A DNA stretch of 64,000 bases from Actinacidiphila epipremni. GTDB taxonomy: Bacteria; Actinomycetota; Actinomycetes; Streptomycetales; Streptomycetaceae. The stretch spans positions 1 through 64,000 of the forward strand of contig NZ_JAATEJ010000015.1 of the NCBI RefSeq assembly GCF_012034175.1, given 5' to 3'. The first letter of the stretch is position 1. The number at the start of each line of letters is the position of its first letter. Below the pieces are notes generated by a model, which did no database searches, was not told the origin of the DNA, and saw only the letters and a program-made list of their open reading frames with translations. Positions 1 through 7,270 of the stretch are shown here, in pieces. The translations under genes and the position numbers were made by a program.

Positions 1-147
1 TGCTACGGGGCAGAGTTCGGCGAACGGGACTCGGTTGCAGATCTGGTCGTGCACGGGTGCCTCGAATCAGAGCTGGACGCTGCCTTCCGCCTAGCGGCGC
101 CTGAAGGGCTGCTGCTTGCGGTCGCACGGCGGCCTCCCCGCCGCTGT

Positions 148-279
148 GGCTGGTCGCGCAGTTCCCCGCGCCCCTGATGGGTTGCCCTCACGCGTGAGGG
201 CCGGCTCTTGAGGGGCGCGGGGGCTGCTGTTGCGCTGCGGGTCGGCTCATCAGGGGCGCGGGGAACTGCGCGACCAGCC
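148..279. repeat. 32-bp perfect inverted repeat pair (Streptomyces-type dispersed repeat)
   Basis: The arms at 148-179 and 248-279 are exact reverse complements with 68 nt between them; the core of the right arm reads GCGCGGGGAACTGCGCGACC. A second perfect palindrome, CCCTCACGCGTGAGGG, lies at 185-200 inside the spacer. I recognise the core as a repeat scattered through intergenic DNA of many Streptomyces genomes. It sits just past the 3' end of the mod operon, so the folded RNA could act as a terminator. No gene is supported anywhere in 1-336. Confidence 0.8.
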
Positions 280-336
280 GAGACGGCGGGAAGGTCGCGG
301 AACTCACCGCAAGGGGCAGCCCCGGGCGTCCGGGGG

Positions 337-1437
337 CTACAGGTATGTGCGGACCTGGGACGGGGCGATGGACGCCCAGAAGCGGGCCTTCGGGGTGATG
401 CCGAGTTCGGCGACCGTCAGGGTCGCCGGTTCGGCGGTCACCGTGAAAGCACCGCGCTCCGTGGTGAGGGTGACGCGGATCGAGTCGCCGTGCGGCTCGA
501 AGCCGGTCACCGTCACGGGCCACGCCGGCTCCTCCGGCGGCCTGGCCGCGCGCAGCGTCACCGCGCTGGGCGGGAACGCCGCGAAGGCCGGCCCCGCCAA
601 GTGCTCCGCGGCGGGCAGGCTCAGGCCCGCCGCCATGTGCAGGGTGCCGCCCTCGGCGGTACCGCGCAGGAGGTTCAGGCCCACCAGGCGGGCGACGTAA
701 TCCGTGCGGGGCCGGCGGGCGACCTCCGCCGGGCTGCCCTCCTGCACGGGCCGGCCGGCCTCGACGACGAGGAGCCGGTCCGCCAGGACCATCGCGTCCA
801 GCGGATCATGCGTGACCAGCACCGCGACCGCCTCGAACTCCGCGAGGTGCCGCCGCAGTTCGGCCCGTACGTCGAGCCGGGCCCCCGCGTCCAGCGCGGC
901 GAGCGGCTCGTCCAGGAGCAGCAGCCGCGGGCTCGTGGCCAGCGCGCGGGCGAGCGCGACCCGCTGGGCCTGGCCGCCGGACAGCCGGCGCGGCTTCGCG
1001 CCCGCGTGCTCGGCCAGGCCCACCCGGGCCAGCAGGTCCGCCGCGAGGGCACGGGCCGCGGCCCGCGGCACCCCGTGGCAGCGCGGCCCGAAGGCGACGT
1101 TCTCCAGCGCGCTCAGATGCGGGAAGAGCAGGTAGTCCTGGAAGACCACCCCGACCGGCCGCCGCTCCGGCGCCGCCCGCACCCGCCGCGCGGGCTCCTC
1201 CAGCGTCTCGCCGTCCAGCCGCAGATGGCCCCCGGTGAGCGGCGCGAGCCCGGCGAGCGCCCGCAGCGCGGTGGTCTTGCCCGCCCCGTTCGGGCCGAGC
1301 AGCGCCAGCACCTGCCCGGGCCGTACGGCCAGCTCCACGTCGAGGGTGAAGCCGGCGCGTTCGACCACGAGCCGCGCGTCCAGCCCCTCCCCGCGCGCCG
1401 GCGCCCGCTTCGTACCCTCCGGGCCGGCGGACGTCAC
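337..1437 (-). CDS. modC: Molybdate ABC transporter ATP-binding protein ModC
   Basis: ATPase subunit that powers molybdate (possibly tungstate) uptake at the inner face of the membrane. The 366-residue protein has Walker A GPNGAGKTT near residues 48-56, the ABC signature LSGGQAQRVALARAL near 152, Walker B LLLLDEP near 173 and an H-loop in LVTHDP. The C-terminal part of about 70 residues fits the oxyanion-binding TOBE domain of ModC/CysA-type ATPases. The chosen GTG start (1435-1437) overlaps the modB stop in a GTGA, implying translational coupling. The operon order modA-modB-modC supports the assignment over sulfate or other anion ATPases. Confidence 0.9.
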   Translation of the reverse strand: MTSAGPEGTKRAPARGEGLDARLVVERAGFTLDVELAVRPGQVLALLGPNGAGKTTALRALAGLAPLTGGHLRLDGETLEEPARRVRAAPERRPVGVVFQDYLLFPHLSALENVAFGPRCHGVPRAAARALAADLLARVGLAEHAGAKPRRLSGGQAQRVALARALATSPRLLLLDEPLAALDAGARLDVRAELRRHLAEFEAVAVLVTHDPLDAMVLADRLLVVEAGRPVQEGSPAEVARRPRTDYVARLVGLNLLRGTAEGGTLHMAAGLSLPAAEHLAGPAFAAFPPSAVTLRAARPPEEPAWPVTVTGFEPHGDSIRVTLTTERGAFTVTAEPATLTVAELGITPKARFWASIAPSQVRTYL

Positions 1438-2342
1438 GCGACCGCCCCCGTCCACCGCTCGCGCAGGCCCACCAGCACCGCGAGCGACACCGCGAGCAGC
1501 ACCAGGCTGAGGGCGATCGCCGCGGCCGGGTCGTCCTGGAGGGCGAGGTAGACCGCGAGCGGCATGGTCTGGGTGCGGCCGGGGAAGCTGCCGGCGAAGG
1601 TGATCGTCGCGCCGAACTCGCCGAGCGCCCGCGCCCACGCGAGCACCGCGCCGGCCGCCACGCCCGGCGCGATCATCGGCAGCGTCACCCGGCGGAAGGC
1701 GGTCAGCCGGGAGGCGCCGAGGGTCGCCGCGGCCTCCTCGTAGCGCGCGTCGGCGGCGCGCAGCGTGCCCTCGACGGTGATGACGAGGAAGGGCATCGCC
1801 ACGAACGTCTCGGCGACGACGACGCCCGACGTGGTGAAGGGCAGCGTCACCCCGAAGGCGGAGTCCAGCCAGCGGCCCACCACGCCGTTGCGGCCCAGCG
1901 CCAGCAGCAGCGCCACACCGCCGACGACCGGCGGCAGCACGAGCGGCAGCGTCACCAGCGCCCGCACCAGCCGGCGGCCGGGGAAGGTGGTGCGGGCCAG
2001 CAGCCAGGCCAGCGGCACCCCGAAGACCAGCGACGCCGCCGTGGCCAGCGTCGCGGTCTGCAACGACAGCCGCAGCGCCTGCCAGACGGCCGCGCTGCCC
2101 AGCTGGTCCGGCATGCTCCGCCACGGCGCCCTGATCAGCAGCGCCACCAGCGGCAGCAGCAGGAACGCCAGCGCCAGCACCGCCGGCACCGCGAGCGCGA
2201 TCGGCGCCCGGCCGGCGGACCGGCCGCGGGCCCGGCCGGCGCGACCCGAGCGCCCCGGCCGCCCGGGGCGCAGCCGCCGCACCCCGCCGCCCGGAGGTAC
2301 CGCCAGGCGGTCCGGGGCGGCGGAGGGGCGTGCGGGCCTCAC
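1434..2342 (-). CDS. modB: Molybdate ABC transporter permease ModB
   Basis: Membrane channel subunit of the molybdate importer, 302 residues. After a basic, proline-rich N-terminus of about 50 residues there are about six hydrophobic segments (the first in IALAVPAVLALAFLLLPLVA) and the permease cytoplasmic-loop motif in EEAAATLGASRLTAFRRVTLP, which contacts ModC. The GTG start at 2340-2342 overlaps the modA stop (GTGA), and the stop overlaps the modC start the same way. A later GTG about 19 codons in is possible, but the overlap favours the upstream one. Confidence 0.88.
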   Translation of the reverse strand: MRPARPSAAPDRLAVPPGGGVRRLRPGRPGRSGRAGRARGRSAGRAPIALAVPAVLALAFLLLPLVALLIRAPWRSMPDQLGSAAVWQALRLSLQTATLATAASLVFGVPLAWLLARTTFPGRRLVRALVTLPLVLPPVVGGVALLLALGRNGVVGRWLDSAFGVTLPFTTSGVVVAETFVAMPFLVITVEGTLRAADARYEEAAATLGASRLTAFRRVTLPMIAPGVAAGAVLAWARALGEFGATITFAGSFPGRTQTMPLAVYLALQDDPAAAIALSLVLLAVSLAVLVGLRERWTGAVA

Positions 2343-3184
2343 GGGTTGAGGAAGCCCGCGTCGCTCAGCACCTTCTGGCCCTCGGCGGACTTCACCAGCG
2401 CGATGAAGGCCTGCGCGCCCGCCGCGTTGGGGGCGTCCTTGAGGGCCACGATCGGGTAGTCGTTGATCGCGCCGGCCGACTCGGGGAACTGCACGCCGTC
2501 CACCTTGCCGCCCGCCGCCTTGACGTCGGTCTGGTAGACCACCGACGCGTCGACCTCCTTCAGCTCCACCTTCGTCAGCGCGGACTTCACGTCCTGCTCG
2601 TACGACACCGGGGTGAGCGTGAGGTTGCTGGCGGTGAGCGCCTTCTGCACGGCCGAGCCGCACGGCACGGTCTTCGCGCACAGCGCGACCTTCAGGCCGG
2701 ACTTCGTCAGGTCCTTGAGCGTCGCGATGTGCTCGGGATTGCCCGGCAGCGTTGCGATCTCCAGCTGGTTGCGCACGAAGGTGGACGGGTCGCCCTGCCC
2801 GTCGCCGGCGTCGGTGACCGTCTTCATCGTGGCCGGGCTCGCGGCGGCGAAGACGTCGGCGGGCGCGCCGGAGGTGATGGAGGCGGCGAGCGTGTCGCTG
2901 CCGCCGAAGTTGAAGGTGACCTTCGTCCCCGGGTAGGCCGCCTCGAACTGCTGGCCCAGCGTGGTGAAGGTCTCCTTGAGCGAGGCCGCGGCGAAGACCG
3001 TGATGGTGCCGCTGACCTGCGGGGAAGCGCTCTCCGAGGTGGCCGCTCCGGACGTCCGGGAGGCGGCGGGCGCCGACGAGGAGTCGTCGTCGGAGGAAGA
3101 GGAGCATGCGGTGAGTGCCAGCAGCAGCGCGGCGCCGCCCACCGCGAGGGGCAGCGCGCGGCGTCGTGCGGAACGGGTGGTCAC
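2339..3184 (-). CDS. modA: Molybdate-binding lipoprotein ModA
   Basis: Extracellular substrate-binding lipoprotein that captures molybdate and passes it to ModBC. The 281-residue protein starts at a GTG with GAGAGGA about 9 nt upstream. The signal peptide ends in the lipobox LTAC, followed by a Ser/Asp-rich tether. The mature part has the ModA pattern ITVFAAASLKETF, an oxyanion loop FGGSDTLAASI, and GAPADVFAAAS. A TATGAT hexamer at 3230-3235 (minus strand) could be the -10 element; its -35 is weak. No molybdate-responsive regulator is encoded nearby. Confidence 0.92.
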   Translation of the reverse strand: MTTRSARRRALPLAVGGAALLLALTACSSSSDDDSSSAPAASRTSGAATSESASPQVSGTITVFAAASLKETFTTLGQQFEAAYPGTKVTFNFGGSDTLAASITSGAPADVFAAASPATMKTVTDAGDGQGDPSTFVRNQLEIATLPGNPEHIATLKDLTKSGLKVALCAKTVPCGSAVQKALTASNLTLTPVSYEQDVKSALTKVELKEVDASVVYQTDVKAAGGKVDGVQFPESAGAINDYPIVALKDAPNAAGAQAFIALVKSAEGQKVLSDAGFLNP

Positions 3185-3450
3185 AGGGTGTCGTCCTCTC
3201 AGCCGCGGGGAGGGATCGCGGACACCACGATCATAGGCCCGCAGCTGCGAGGCGGAAGACGGCCCGGACATTGCAGAAACCATATGATCCGGCCCCCGCG
3301 GCTGGCGTGTGCCATCGGCACGCACCCGCCTCGGGGGCCGGGGGCCGGCCGCCGCTCCAGGGCCGGGACGAGCCCGGGAGCGACAGCCGGCGGTCAGTCG
3401 GCCGGCCCGTCAGGGCCGACCGGCCCGGTCAGCCGACCGGTACGGCCGGC

Positions 3451-6400
3451 TCAGCCGGCCGCCCAGCTGGTCAGCCCGGCGCCGTACGCGTAGAGCGGAT
3501 TGCCGTACGTCGTCGGCACCGGCTGCCCGGCGTCGATCTTCGCCCGGATGTCAGCCCGCTCGGCGGCGGTCGCGCCGAGGTCGTACGGCAGGTCCCACGC
3601 CTCGTTCGCGTCGGCCTGGTTGTCGCCGCCGCCCGGCTTGAGCACCTGGTCGAGGCTGCGCGGCAGCTGCCACGGCAGGTGGCCGCGCGGGGTGTAGTCG
3701 CCGAACAGCAGGCTCGCCGTCGCGGGACCGACCTCCTCACCGCCGCGGTAGGTCACCACGATGGCGTCGGCCAGGTTGTTCCAGTCGCTGATCACGATGG
3801 GTCTCGGCAGCGTCAGCACGACCACCACCTTCAGGCCCTGGTTCTTGTACTGCTGGATCAGCGCCAGTTGGTCGGCCGGCAGGTACGGCTGGGTGTCCGG
3901 CCAGGCGGTCGCGTGGGTGTACGACGGCTCGCCGACGTACAGCACCGCGACCTTCGGGTTGGCCGCCGTGCCCTGCGCGACGTTCACCCCGTTCTGCGCC
4001 GCTCTCGCCTTGAGGGCGTCGAGCTGGTCCAGCGACCCGTAGTCCGGGTGGAAGTAGCTGGACCAGATGCAGCACGCCGCCCCGTCGGTCGCCCGGTCGC
4101 CGGCCACCACGATGTTGTCGCCGGAGTTGAGCTTCAGCGGCAGCACGCCGTCGTTCTTCAGCACGGTGTTGGACTCGCGCGAGGCCTGGTTGGCCAGCTG
4201 CACGTACGACGGCTGGTGGAAGCGGAACGGTCCGTTGACCGGGTCGCCGTACGGGTGCTCGAAGATGCCCAGCTCGAACTTGAGCGTGAGGATCCGCGCG
4301 ACCGCGTCGTTGATCCGCGCCAGCGGCACGCTCTGCTCGAAGCTCGCCATCGTGAAGCCCACGGCGCCCGGGTCGGCGCCGCCCATCACGTCCGAGCCGG
4401 CGTTCGCCGCGTTGATCCACGAACCCGACGGCAGCCAGTCGGTGGTGATCAGACCGGTGTAACCCATGTTCTGCCGCAGGTAGGTGAGGATCTTCGCGCT
4501 GTCGCCCGCGCCAGGACCGCCCGGGTCGAGGTACGAACTGCCCGCGTAGCCCGGCATGATGTTGACCGCGCCGGCCTCCATCGCCGCCCGGAACGGGATC
4601 ATGTGGTACTTGATCGTCGTCGCGTCGTAGACGATGCCGGCCTCACCGCCCGCGCCCTCGCCGGGCCAGTGCTTGACCGTGGCCAGCACCGACGACGGGT
4701 TGAGCTCGGGACCGCCCTGCAGCCCCGCGACCAGCGCCTTGAGCTGCGCCGCCGCGACGTCGGCGTTCTCGCCGCCGCCCTCCTGGATGCGCGGGTAGAG
4801 CACCTTGGTGCCCACCTCGGCGAGCGGCGACAGGGTGCCGCGCGCCCCGACCTCCAGCTCCTCCTTGCGCTGCATGTCGCCGAGCTTGTAGTCCAGCGGG
4901 TAGTCCTTGCCCGCCGACAGCGTGCTCTGCAGCGGATACGTCGTCTGGTAGCCGGCCGTGGTGTCGCCCGCCGAGACCGGCGGGATGCCGAGCCTGGTGG
5001 CGGCGGTCGACTTCAGTACGGTGTCCAGGTCCCCGGGCTGCGCGGGCCCGAAGTGCCAGCCCGACATCGGGTACGACTGCACGTTGTAGAACATCTGGTA
5101 CGCCTTCTCCTCCAGCGTCATGCGGCTGAGAAGGTCGTTGACCCGGGTGGCGACCGGCTGCCGCCAGTCCTCGTACGGCTCGATCTGGCCGTCCTTGTTC
5201 AGGTCGCGGGCGCCGTTGATGACGTTGACGCCGTCCGCCACCTGCTCCACGTCCGGCAGGTAGACGCTGAACTGCCGGATGTTGGAAGTGGTCTTGGCCC
5301 CCGAACCGGAGACCGCCACCACGAACCACTTGTACGTCCAGCGGTCGGTGATGTCCCAACTGGGCGTGTACGTCGTGCCGGTGGGCTCGGCGACCTTGGT
5401 GTACAGGTCCAGCAGGTTGCCGGACGCCGTCCAGTCGTAGTCGGTGCGGCTGATGTTGAGCCACACCTCGTAGTGGGCGGTGCCGGAGACCGCGTTCCAA
5501 CTCAGCTGCGGGCGGCGGGTGGTGGTGACCATCGCCTTGTCCGCGGGCGCGGCCAGCTGGAACTGGCCGGTCGTGGCGGGGGCCTTGGTCGGGCCCGACA
5601 GCAGCGGCGGGGTCGCGGTGGAGGTGTCGACCGTGCCGTAGACCTGGAACTCCCACAGGGAGTAGCCGTATCCGGTGGCGCGGGCGGTGCCGGTGAAGCG
5701 GACGTAGCGGCCCTTGCCGGTCACGGGCAGCTTCTCGATGCCGCCCTTGCCGGTCGTGGTCGCGTAGATCTGCGTCCAGGAGGTGGCGTTGTCGGAGACC
5801 TCGATGCGGTAGCCGGTGCCGTACGCCGCCTCCCAGTTGAGCACCAGGCCGCTGATGGTGCCGGTGCCGCCGAGGTCGATCTGCAGCCACTGGTCGTCGG
5901 TGGCCAGGCTCGACCAGCGGGTGGTGGTCCGGCCGTCGAGGGCGGCGGCCGGGGCGTTGCCGCCCTCGTAGGAGGACGCGGTGACCTGCTTGAAGGCGGA
6001 GATCACGGTGCCGGAGAAGTCACCGCCGCCGGGGTCGGTCGGCGGCGGGGTCGTCGTACCGCCGCCGCCGGTGGTGTGGACCTGGAACTCCCAGAGGGAG
6101 TAGCCGTATCCGGTGCCGCGCGCGGTGCCGTACATCCGCACGTAGCGGCCGGTGCCGTTGACGTTGAGCGTCTGGTTGCCGCCCGTGCCGGTGGTGGTGG
6201 AGTAGACGTCGGTCCAGGCGCTCGCGTTGTCCGAGACCTGGATCTTGAAGGCGGAGCCGTACGCCGTCTCCCAGTTGAGCACCACCTGGCAGATTGTGGC
6301 GCTCGCGCCGAGGTCGACCTGGAGCCACTGCGGGTCGCTCGCCGCGCTGGACCAGCGCGTGCCGTTGTCGCCGTCGACGGCCGCGGACGCCGGGGTGCCG

Positions 6401-6993
6401 GCGCCCTCGACCGAGGACGCCGTCGCGGTCCTGCCCTGCGCCGCGTTGGCCGTGCCGCACGCGCCGGGGCTGGTGCCGCCGGTGGTGCCGTAGACCTGGA
6501 ACTCCCACAGGGAGTAGCCGTATCCGGTGGCGCGCGCGGTGCCGTACATCCGCACGTACCGGCCGGAAGCGTTTACGGGGACCGTCTGGACGCCGCCGGT
6601 GGCGGTGGTGGTGGAGTAGGCGTCGGTCCACGACGTGCCGTTGTCGGAGACCTGGATCTTGAACGCCGTGGCGTACGCCGTCTCCCAGTTGAGCGAGACG
6701 GAGCTGAGGGTCGCGCTCGTGCCGAGGTCGACCTGGAGCCACTGCGGGTCACTGGCCGCGCTGGACCAGCGCGTGCCGGTGTTGCCGTCGACCGCCGCGG
6801 AGGCCGGGGTGCCGGCGTTCTCGGTGGAGGAGGCGGTCGCGGTCTTGCCCTGCGACAGGAGGGTGGGCGCGGCGTGCGCGGTGCCGGTGGTCGCGGTCAG
6901 CGCCCCGGCCACCGCGACCACGGCCGCCACCATGGCGGTCAGTAAAGGTCTTTTGCGTCGGACGCCCCGCCGGAAGGGGGACAGGAGGCTCAT
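3451..6993 (-). CDS. Secreted GH3 glycosidase with three discoidin (F5/8C, CBM32-like) modules
   Basis: Large secreted glycoside hydrolase (1180 residues), probably a beta-glucosidase or beta-xylosidase. Order: signal peptide (about 1-41, twin-Arg-like n-region, cleavage after AHA); three discoidin/CBM32-like modules (about 46-170, 185-308, 330-454) each ending in GYGYSLWEFQV; a fibronectin-like linker; the GH3 barrel from about residue 590 (VNDLLSRMTLEEKAYQM) with nucleophile candidate Asp852 in TTDWLPSG; and the GH3 C-terminal sandwich. Three in-frame ATGs (7005, 6999, 6993) compete; GGAG 6 nt before 6993 favours the last. Codon 17 is TTA (6943-6945), the rare bldA codon. A LacI-type operator lies just upstream. 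The sugar specificity cannot be read from sequence. Confidence 0.9.
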   Translation of the reverse strand: MSLLSPFRRGVRRKRPLLTAMVAAVVAVAGALTATTGTAHAAPTLLSQGKTATASSTENAGTPASAAVDGNTGTRWSSAASDPQWLQVDLGTSATLSSVSLNWETAYATAFKIQVSDNGTSWTDAYSTTTATGGVQTVPVNASGRYVRMYGTARATGYGYSLWEFQVYGTTGGTSPGACGTANAAQGRTATASSVEGAGTPASAAVDGDNGTRWSSAASDPQWLQVDLGASATICQVVLNWETAYGSAFKIQVSDNASAWTDVYSTTTGTGGNQTLNVNGTGRYVRMYGTARGTGYGYSLWEFQVHTTGGGGTTTPPPTDPGGGDFSGTVISAFKQVTASSYEGGNAPAAALDGRTTTRWSSLATDDQWLQIDLGGTGTISGLVLNWEAAYGTGYRIEVSDNATSWTQIYATTTGKGGIEKLPVTGKGRYVRFTGTARATGYGYSLWEFQVYGTVDTSTATPPLLSGPTKAPATTGQFQLAAPADKAMVTTTRRPQLSWNAVSGTAHYEVWLNISRTDYDWTASGNLLDLYTKVAEPTGTTYTPSWDITDRWTYKWFVVAVSGSGAKTTSNIRQFSVYLPDVEQVADGVNVINGARDLNKDGQIEPYEDWRQPVATRVNDLLSRMTLEEKAYQMFYNVQSYPMSGWHFGPAQPGDLDTVLKSTAATRLGIPPVSAGDTTAGYQTTYPLQSTLSAGKDYPLDYKLGDMQRKEELEVGARGTLSPLAEVGTKVLYPRIQEGGGENADVAAAQLKALVAGLQGGPELNPSSVLATVKHWPGEGAGGEAGIVYDATTIKYHMIPFRAAMEAGAVNIMPGYAGSSYLDPGGPGAGDSAKILTYLRQNMGYTGLITTDWLPSGSWINAANAGSDVMGGADPGAVGFTMASFEQSVPLARINDAVARILTLKFELGIFEHPYGDPVNGPFRFHQPSYVQLANQASRESNTVLKNDGVLPLKLNSGDNIVVAGDRATDGAACCIWSSYFHPDYGSLDQLDALKARAAQNGVNVAQGTAANPKVAVLYVGEPSYTHATAWPDTQPYLPADQLALIQQYKNQGLKVVVVLTLPRPIVISDWNNLADAIVVTYRGGEEVGPATASLLFGDYTPRGHLPWQLPRSLDQVLKPGGGDNQADANEAWDLPYDLGATAAERADIRAKIDAGQPVPTTYGNPLYAYGAGLTSWAAG

Positions 6994-7032
6994 ATGCATC
7001 TCCATGGGGGGTTGGGCTTCGCAAAGAAGCTT

Positions 7033-7046
7033 GGAGAGCGCTCTCC
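7033..7046. promoter_or_regulatory. LacI-type operator GGAGAGCGCTCTCC upstream of the GH3 gene
   Basis: A perfect 14-bp palindrome, 7 bp past the predicted -10 of the GH3 promoter, so a bound repressor would cover the start of transcription. The GAGCGCTC core is the classic contact of Streptomyces LacI-family sugar repressors such as CebR. The 12-bp core GAGAGCGCTCTC recurs at 15997-16008 upstream of the lacI gene of this window, which makes that repressor the likely binder. Confidence 0.75.
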
Positions 7047-7052
7047 CGGGGG

Positions 7053-7081
7053 AGTCTCACGCACCGCCTGTGAGCTGTCAA
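7053..7081 (-). promoter_or_regulatory. Predicted sigma70-type promoter of the GH3 gene
   Basis: On the minus strand a perfect TTGACA (7076-7081) is followed after 17 nt by GAGACT (7053-7058), which keeps the A2 and T6 of a -10 box. Transcription would begin around 7045, inside the adjacent LacI-type palindrome, leaving a leader of about 50 nt. Confidence 0.5.
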
Positions 7082-7142
7082 TGGGCGTGACGGCGCCGGG
7101 ACATGAACCCCCCTCAGCCGCACCGGGGGTCATGACCAGGTC

Positions 7143-7172
7143 TTGACAACGTTGTAACGCGCGGAGGAGCAT
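7143..7172 (+). promoter_or_regulatory. GH92 promoter with operator 1 (ACAACGTTGT) overlapping the -35
   Basis: TTGACA at 7143-7148 with a weak -10 (GAGCAT, 7167-7172) 18 nt later. The -35 overlaps the perfect 10-bp palindrome ACAACGTTGT at 7146-7155, so a repressor bound there would block polymerase. ACAACGTTGT has the CpG-centred form typical of LacI-family operators but is a different sequence from the GH3 operator, so a second regulator is implied. Confidence 0.5.
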
Positions 7173-7188
7173 CGCTTGGCGTTGGGAT

Positions 7189-7200
7189 GACAACGTTGTC
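7189..7200. promoter_or_regulatory. GH92 operator 2 (GACAACGTTGTC)
   Basis: A perfect 12-bp palindrome containing the same ACAACGTTGT core as 7146-7155, with 44 bp between the two starts (about four helical turns), an arrangement that suits cooperative binding or looping. It lies in the expected 5' leader. An in-frame ATG at 7187 overlaps it, which argues against translation starting there. Confidence 0.6.
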
Positions 7201-7270
7201 CATCCCGGCGGGTGCTCCGGCCCCTCCTGCCGGGGCGCCGCTCCTCCCCGAACGTCCGAAGGGCAGGAAA

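Noticed and set aside
1..336. Open frames at the left edge
   Set aside because: Arg/Pro/Ser-rich shadow frames across an inverted repeat, no domain.
7187..7270. ATG at 7187 as the GH92 start
   Set aside because: It overlaps the palindromic operator at 7189-7200 and adds 28 residues before the signal peptide; the GTG at 7271 gives a normal signal sequence.
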